From: Macrotrachela quadricornifera | Lineage: Eukaryota; Rotifera; Eurotatoria; Philodinida; Philodinidae | NCBI GenBank assembly: GCA_022393335.1 | Contig: JAJEKB010021102.1 | Coordinates: forward strand, 940,316 to 1,004,315 | Length of the DNA: 64,000 nt | Reading direction: 5' to 3' | Part shown: piece after piece, positions 57,829 to 64,000 of the stretch | How the letters are laid out: each line of letters starts with the position of its first letter | Position numbering within the stretch: position 1 is the first letter of the stretch | Notes under the pieces: model-generated | What the model was told of the DNA's origin: nothing | Database searches by the model: none | What the model saw: the letters and a program-made list of their open reading frames with translations, nothing else | Made by a program: the position numbers and the translations under genes

Positions 57829-58561
57829 TTACCATTTACTGGAAGCAAACTTCTCTGAAAATGATTTATCCATGATACTTTGTTTGAGTATTTCGATAGT
57901 AGAAGATGGATTTAATCTCATCTCATTTACAAATGTGTTTGAAGTACATATTACACCAACTCCTTCAATAAGATTCGACAATGTTTCGACAATTGTCTTC
58001 TGTGTGCCATTCATATAATAGTAACAATGTAATGTCAAACATAAAGTACGCCCCGCTACATCTCGAGTTTGAGCTGACATGTTGTTAACTAAGAGTGATG
58101 AAATTTGGCGTACCTTCTCCAGTTCTAATATTTTGCCATCAACATCAGCTAATATATGACAAAAGAAATCAAATGCTAACTTCACATTTTGTTCTGAACG
58201 AAAGCAACCAACCGCTGTTAAAATTGTATAAACCATACAACCACCACAACGTTTGGTAAATGAGGAAGCAATGGATGTGCCTGTAACTCCTTTTGACGAT
58301 GCCAAAGTTAACAATAAAGAGAGCCAAGTGGAGACTACTTCAGGTTTACATAGATTACGGCCATTTTGACCAAAGATATGAATCGCAGCTTCCCCAACCA
58401 ATTTCTAATTCTGGCAGAATGGTAACAGCATCGACCTCTTGACTTTTCAATGCTTCGATTAAACCTTTCATTTTTGTGATCACATGACGATCGGATGAGT
58501 TCCAATCATCCCTTTTCAATACGTATTTTGATGTGTCGATCGAAGATTGAGATTCAGCCAT
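57829..58561 (-). pseudogene. unrecognised helical protein, one frameshift
   Basis: Starts MAESQSSIDTSKYVLKRDDW at 58561. The frame continues to about 58405 (VTILPELE), then must shift by one base to read VGEAAIHIFGQNGRN and on to the stop at 57829. If the single-base difference (in GAAATTGGTTGGGG) is an error, the product is about 243 residues. The second part looks like stacked helices (VSTWLSLLLTLASS, MVYTILTAVGCF, VKLAFDFFCHILADVDG, SLLVNNMSAQTRDVAGRTLC), which suggests an armadillo/HEAT-like fold. I recognise no family. It could be a young pseudogene or an intact gene with an assembly error. Confidence 0.6.
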
Positions 58562-59394
58562 TTGAATGTAAATATTTCGCTTGTTTTTAAATTAATCGAC
58601 TTTATATAACATTCTCACTTAACTTTCATTTTTTCCTTTTTCTTTTGGTGTAAATCCTTCCAGACGTAATGTATTGACTTAATGATAATGCCTATTTTTT
58701 TTTCAGTATGTTGTATTCTTCTGATATTTCATAAGTACATCTTACGTTTCGTGATGATTTTTTTCCCGTATGAAAAAAAACTGCAATGAAGCCGTGATGT
58801 GAAAAATATGAAATAGTAAAAATGTTTCCTTTGTTTTCTACGCGAATGTGCTTTGGCGGTATAATTACTGAAATACTGATTGTGTACTCACCAAAATTGT
58901 CTCCATTGTTGCACTTATTCTGGGCATTCTTAGTTCTGCTATTACAGATTTAGGTAGAGATGAAACAATGCATTAAGAGAGAAGACAAATTGTTACAGGA
59001 CTGAGGCAAGTAAGTGACTGTATTTCCATAATGATACCATGGCAGACCATTTTATAGGATTTTATATATATGAAAAATATGTAGGAAACGTCGCTACTGT
59101 CGACTGTACGCCTCAAACTTGAAAAATCTAAATCCCTATTTTCCTCAAACACAACTACCTTCTCTCTATTAAAACTCAAAAAACGACTTTTAAACATATT
59201 TCAAATTTCTTGACGTTGTTTTTTGCAGTATTATGTTTAATACGAACACAAGCTTCCTATAGCTTTTTACGAATTGATAAAGTGCTCCGAAGCGACTTTT
59301 AGAGGGCTAGCTACTAATAGCAGCTGCGGCTTTTCCAAGATAACTTATAAAAGTAGTCGTTACGTAACATTCCGCAGCCACTGCATCATTATAT
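58562..59394. other. spacer, no supported gene
   Basis: The 74-codon minus-strand frame at 58973-59197 has no similarity that I recognise. Confidence 0.4.
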
Positions 59395-60060
59395 ATACAG
59401 TACCCGCTATAAGTGGACGCTAGGAAAAAAATGGACAAGATAAAAGAGTCATTTTTTGATATTTTATTTGCAAAAGTTAAATTATGTGTACATCATATCG
59501 ATAATTAATAAGTTATTCTATTTTCTATAGAATCGATCAATTTTCCAGCAAATTCAACAGATAAATTTTTTCATTCTTTTTTTATTCTTCTGCAGAAACT
59601 ATTGATTGATGTTGGTGGTTTTCTGTTTATTTTTGGCTTCATTAGAGCCCAAACATTTTCAATTGGGTTATATTCTGGAGATTGTGAGAGCTATGGTAAT
59701 GATTCTATATCATTTACTTATTTGTGAGGTGTGCTTCGGATCATTATCTTCTAAAAGCTTTCAATCACAGCTGTTATTATCAAAACATCTTTTTACCGAT
59801 GGGAAGAGTCCATCCTTGTAAATTTTGCACATCAACTCTGAATCCAATGTTAGCTTGAATAAAACCGATTTTCCAAATCCATATTTGCTGAAATAACCCC
59901 AAACGTGAATTTTGACAAGATGCTTCACCGTTGCGACATAAAATGGTCCGATTTGCAAGGCCGTATTTTCACAGTATACCGCCTAATACGACTTAATTTT
60001 AACGATCGTACGATCCGTAATTCTGCTTCCATTTAACAGCCTGATTGTTGATCATATATG
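59395..60060 (-). pseudogene. Tc1-like transposase remnant
   Basis: The minus strand gives HLVKIHVWGYFSKYGFGK, then LMCKIYKDGLFPSVKRCFD, a stop, LLEDNDPKHTSQISK (second catalytic Asp intact), a stop, and in another frame SQSPEYNPIENVWALMK with the catalytic Glu. The first Asp region is lost. CAGTACCCGCTATAAGTGGA at 59399, preceded by TA, is a Tc1-type terminal repeat at the transposase 3' side. No matching opposite end found. Confidence 0.8.
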
Positions 60061-61831
60061 GACCGTATCGTTCAACCTGAGTATAATAAAAATAAGATAA
60101 TGTTAAGATCTGTTTTTTTCATTTAGGCACTAAACAGACTGAAAAACCTAACAGTGAATTACCCAATGTCATTGCCGTCGTTGTGTAGAAGTATCATCAA
60201 TCATGTTTTCTAATTCAGCGTTAATCCTTCAGCCTATTTGAGTTCCATGACCAGAAACATACTGAAAATTGAACGTTAAATTAGGTATATGTAGAAAAAA
60301 AATATCAACTGATAATTTTTGATAGTCCTTTATCATGCCTCAACAAAATTCTAAATTTTACTTGGTAAGAATTTTGCAACTGCTGCTAATGTATGGAGAA
60401 AGATTTCGCTCTAGTAATGATAGAGTCAAAAGTCATGTTTTTCAAGCTTGGATATCAATCGAATTCACGGACAATGATACTCTAAGGAAATCTCTTATAA
60501 AATGTCATTTTTTACGTGATTCTATACGATGCCTTAAAATATTATTTAGTATGGTCAGAAAGCTTTGATTTTTTGAAAGTGTCACTCGTTTCTGTGCATT
60601 TAGCTTGCTATTCAAGAATGAGACTGATTCATTGATCTGAAAGTTCATAGACTGAACACCAAAATAGAAACCTATTTTTGGCGAAAAAAACTGAGCTTCT
60701 AGGTCGTTGGAAGTATTAACTAGATAATACAAATATCATTTACTACCAGAGTTCGATGCATTTCATGATAGATGGAGTCAACTTATGTTTATATGATAGT
60801 TTTTGTATTTGATTTCGTAATTATTGTCTTCGTTGCATTGTTGCTTCGTACATGAACATGTTGTTGTGGTGACAGTGCCTGTGATCAATCTCTTTCCAAT
60901 CATCGATGGTAGAACAACAAAATAATAATCTTTAAACACAGGATCTGATTTCTATTATTATAATTATGGAGACAATTTGTTTTGTCTTCAACTTTTAAAA
61001 TGTGATGTCTTTTTAAGTGAATAGTAACAGAAGTATAGAAACGAAGACTGGCATATTTTCTCGACGAAGGAAGAATTCGACAAAGTAAAATAAGCTTGCT
61101 TGTCACCGGGTTAAAAGAACATCTGCTTAAAGTGCATTGCTCAGTTATTTTCAGTATAAAACTTTCATCCAATCATATTTTGAGGAACTCATGCATCTCA
61201 ATATTCAGTATTTGCAAAAAAAATAATTAAGATTTTGCAGCGATGTTTCATAAACTTAGACATGGTGCATTTATTCATAGATGTATGTGCTTTTACTTGT
61301 TTTTCTTTGAGTGTCCTGTAAAGAGTGGATTGGAGCAGAGATAACGATGATCAACTGTGACCTATGCTTTACGTTACCATACGAAAGTCTTAACAAAAAG
61401 TTTAAAGACTGGATCTTATAGAATATTTGCACATGTATTCAGCATAGTTATCAGAGCAGAATCTAGTGAACAGTAAAAGACAATGATAAATAGAATTCTG
61501 TCAAGGATTTAGCGAGTCACAGCCACGAGCATTACTTGTTTAGTTTCTAACGAATATCAAACACCAGTCCTGAAATGACTATTGTAATGATCAATGCCTA
61601 AAGAATAATCTATTCAATATCCCAACCATTCAAAACAGTACATCTATATAGATTAAATATTTATAAACTATATAACTAGAGATCTTCATATTTATCTAAA
61701 AACAAGTCGAAGTAATCAAACATCAATCTGTTAGATATTAAAAGATTTATTGTATAACTGTATTTTATTATCATTGAAATATAGATATTTCCATTATTTG
61801 ATTTGCACAAAATAATGAAAAAAAAAACAAA
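60061..61831. other. spacer downstream of the caspase-LRR gene
   Basis: No supported gene. The frames at 60335-60568 and 60900-61172 have no recognisable similarity. Confidence 0.4.
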
Positions 61832-64000
61832 TTACCAACTAATATTTAATTTTTTATTAGTTTTTTTCAATGATAACAAGTTTTTTCTTTCTTCATTTCC
61901 AATACTATTATATTCAAGATAAAGTGTTGTCAATGTCTATTTCGAATATAAAAAAAGAATAATATATAAACAAATAAATTATCATACTGTATTTTTTCGT
62001 AATGCATCAATTAAATATCGAGCACCTTCTTCGTTTATTTGATTTTGTCCGAGACCAAGTTTTGTCAGTTTCTATATAATAAATATTCATATACAATTTT
62101 ACATCATATTATTTTTTACCATATCAACCCCGATGAGTTTTAAAGGGTACGTTCTCGCACAATAAANNNNNNNNNNNNNNNNNNNNNNNNNNNNNNNNNN
62201 NNNNNNNNNNNNNNNNNNNNNNNNNNNNNNNNNNNNNNNNNNNNNNNNNNNNNNNNNNNNNNNNNNNNNNNNNNNNNNNNNNNNNNNNNNNNNNNNNNNN
62301 NNNNNNNNNNNNNNNNNNNNNNNNNNNNNNNNNNNNNNNNNNNNNNNNNNNNNNNNNNNNNNNNNNNNNNNNNNNNNNNNNNNNNNNNNNNNNNNNNNNN
62401 NNNNNNNNNNNNNNNNNNNNNNNNNNNNNNNNNNNNNNNNNNNNNNNNNNNNNNNNNNNNNNNNNNNNNNNNNNNNNNNNNNNNNNNNNNNNNNNNNNNN
62501 NNNNNNNNNNNNNNNNNNNNNNNNNNNNNNNNNNNNNNNNNNNNNNNNNNNNNNNNNNNNNNNNNNTTTATTGTGCGAGAACGTACCCTTTAAAACTCAT
62601 CGGGGTTGATATGCCTTATTTGTTTGTAATAAATCAGCCAAATATTTGGTACCTTCATTTCCAATATTATTTCCAGTTAGATAGAGTGTTGTAATTTTCT
62701 AATGTTCAATATTAAATATTCATAGATAAAAGTAAATTATATAAAAAAAATTCTTACATCATTTTTCTTTAATGCATCAGTCAAATATCGTACTCCATCA
62801 ACTCCAATTTTATTTGTCGCAAGGTTAAGCGTTGTGATTATCTGTGATAAAAATAATAAATGATGCTTTAAGTAATTATATCATTTCAAAAGAGACCTCA
62901 TAAAAGGAGAATATTGGTGAGGGTACTAGGTAACTTCAATAATTGATTTGAAGTTTAAATTATTATACTAATGTGATCTTTGAAAGTAATTGAACTTACT
63001 TGTTTACATTCTATTGCATAATAAGCTACGATTTTCATGTCTTCGTCAGTCAAGTTCATGTCATTCAAATGTAAGGAATCACTTGCTTCATTAAAAATTT
63101 GTTTTTGAAGTTCAGGATTTGTATTTGGGGGAGGTGGATTCACTAAATTATAAACGAAATTTACTTTTACAATTAATCGAAATCCTATAATGAATAACAA
63201 AATGTTTTAATCGAGAATTTATGAAAAATTGATTAGAAATTTTTCAAGAGCTACATTAAACAAGGATTTTATTAAAAATAAATCAATAGGTTCAGAGTTC
63301 GTGAATCTTGTCAAGATCCTGACTAAAAATCTAATAAGAAAATTCTAAGAAATCTTACAAGGTTCTGTTCGATAATTCAAATAAATATTTGAGTTACGAA
63401 ATGCACAGGTTCGTACAGGAGTTTGTCTATCATTCGTATCTGTCATGACACCATTACAAACATGACTCATCATATCTTCAATTCGCAAATTAGGTTCAGT
63501 AATACTTTGAAGAAGACGATTTGTGAAAATACCATTTCTCGTATTCTTTGATACATCACCCGCTGACTTATTTGCATCACAAGCATATGCTACTAAAGAT
63601 CCAGCTACTGCCTGAACGTTGCATTGCGATTCGGAGCCAATAGCGCGTCTAGTTCCGTCAGAAAAATTACGACGACAGCAGTCGAGTAAAAATACGGTCG
63701 CTAACGGTCGCTTATCCATGATCTGATTCAATGTAGACTGACCATTTATAGCACAGTACTGAAGGATATTACTATTCGTTATTTTTTCATCATCGATTGG
63801 TAGAAAGAAATCTTGACCATTACATTGACTACCATGACCAGCAAAGAAAAAGATAACAAGATCACCTTTACAAATTTCGGACACAAATTGACTGATCATT
63901 TTTCCCATTTCGGAATAGGACATGTTTATACCAATTGTTACTTTAAAATCAATTGACTGTAATTTATCTTTGAGATCTTGAGCATCGTTGACACAACACA
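61832..64000 (-). CDS. caspase-like (C14) protein with LRR tail, 5' part beyond the window
   Basis: Exons on the minus strand: 64000-63359 (open at the window edge), 63142-63000, 62841-62758, 62698-62615, 62071-61988 and 61936-61832. A 400-N gap lies between the fourth and fifth. The junctions I could test are GT-AG and in phase. The first exon encodes a C14 caspase/metacaspase-type p20 domain: NDAQDLKDKLQSIDFKV, GDLVIFFFAGHGSQ with the catalytic His, and ATVFLLDCCRRN with the catalytic Cys, so it is probably an active protease. After a Pro-rich linker (NPPPPNTNPEL) come LRRs of the ribonuclease-inhibitor/NLR type: LHLNDMNLTDEDM, then LNLATNKIGVDGVRYLTDAL, LYLTGNNIGNEGTKYLADLL and LGLGQNQINEEGARYLIDAL, and a shorter final LYLEYNSIGNEE ending KKLNISW. 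Three LRRs are one exon of exactly 84 nt each. A role in defence or cell-death signalling is inference. The donor after 62615 is disrupted by an insertion. Confidence 0.85.
62121..62612. mobile_element. inverted-repeat insertion containing the assembly gap
   Basis: The 46 bases 62121-62166 and the 46 bases 62567-62612 are exact reverse complements (outer part ATATCAACCCCGATGAG). Between them lie 400 N (62167-62566). On the minus strand the insert starts two bases after the LRR exon end AATAAG and is followed by GGTAAAAAA, so the original donor AAG|GTAAAA seems split, with GG as a possible duplication. This is probably a DNA transposon or MITE whose hairpin or repeat interior could not be assembled. 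Confidence 0.7.

Noticed and set aside
1..64000. CRISPR arrays, bacterial operons, riboswitches, rRNA genes
   Set aside because: None of the diagnostic patterns are present; spliced genes and metazoan transposon families show eukaryotic nuclear DNA.

Overview
The window is nuclear DNA of a small metazoan, most probably a bdelloid rotifer (Rotaria/Adineta/Didymodactylos type). The evidence is AT-rich DNA, genes split by short introns of about 45-100 bp with GT-AG ends, single-exon 28-residue leucine-rich repeats, a type II membrane EGF/LamG protein, a Hint (Hog) protein and a receiver-like repeat family that I recognise from bdelloid proteomes. The species assignment is inference. There are no bacterial-style operons, and no rRNA or CRISPR.

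Layout. 1-18.5 kb is a gene-poor stretch of nested transposable elements. It holds a hAT copy (3427-5279), 34-bp repeat arrays in opposite orientations (5.3-11.5 kb) interrupted by a 1.35-kb Tc1-like foldback (7543-8894) and a Tc1/mariner copy (9228-10561), a 105-bp repeat, a 15-bp minisatellite, and a very large nested inverted repeat (13.4-18.4 kb) carrying a 515-bp hAT-type MITE with a perfect 8-bp target duplication. 18.6-21.5 kb holds two (perhaps one) genes with three copies of a receiver-like domain. 22.4-25 kb is repeats plus a piggyBac-type MITE. 26.1-27.7 kb is a cytochrome P450 of the CYP7/CYP8 type. 28.7-29.8 kb is a secreted Hint-domain gene. 31.2-32.5 kb is a DNA transposon remnant. 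33.5 kb is a small acidic secreted protein. 35.2-36.3 kb is a three-exon Cys/His-rich gene. 36.4-40.1 kb is mariner debris, a 317-bp tandem repeat and a broken transposase. 41.5-54.4 kb is, by my reconstruction, one 15-exon gene for a type II membrane EGF/LamG protein. Its introns host two MITE-like elements and a full-length but mutated LINE (44373-49463, minus strand, 17-bp target duplication). 55-61.8 kb is minisatellites, a TA-flanked MITE, a frameshifted gene and a Tc1 remnant. 61.8-64 kb (minus strand) is the 3' part of a caspase-like/LRR gene cut by the window edge and by a 400-N gap that lies inside a perfect inverted repeat.

The genes do not form a pathway. The caspase-LRR gene, the receiver-like proteins and the EGF/LamG surface protein belong to lineage-expanded families, some plausibly linked to sensing or innate defence. 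Exon models were built by hand from splice consensus and phase: every multi-exon model quoted keeps frame across all junctions, but none has transcript support.
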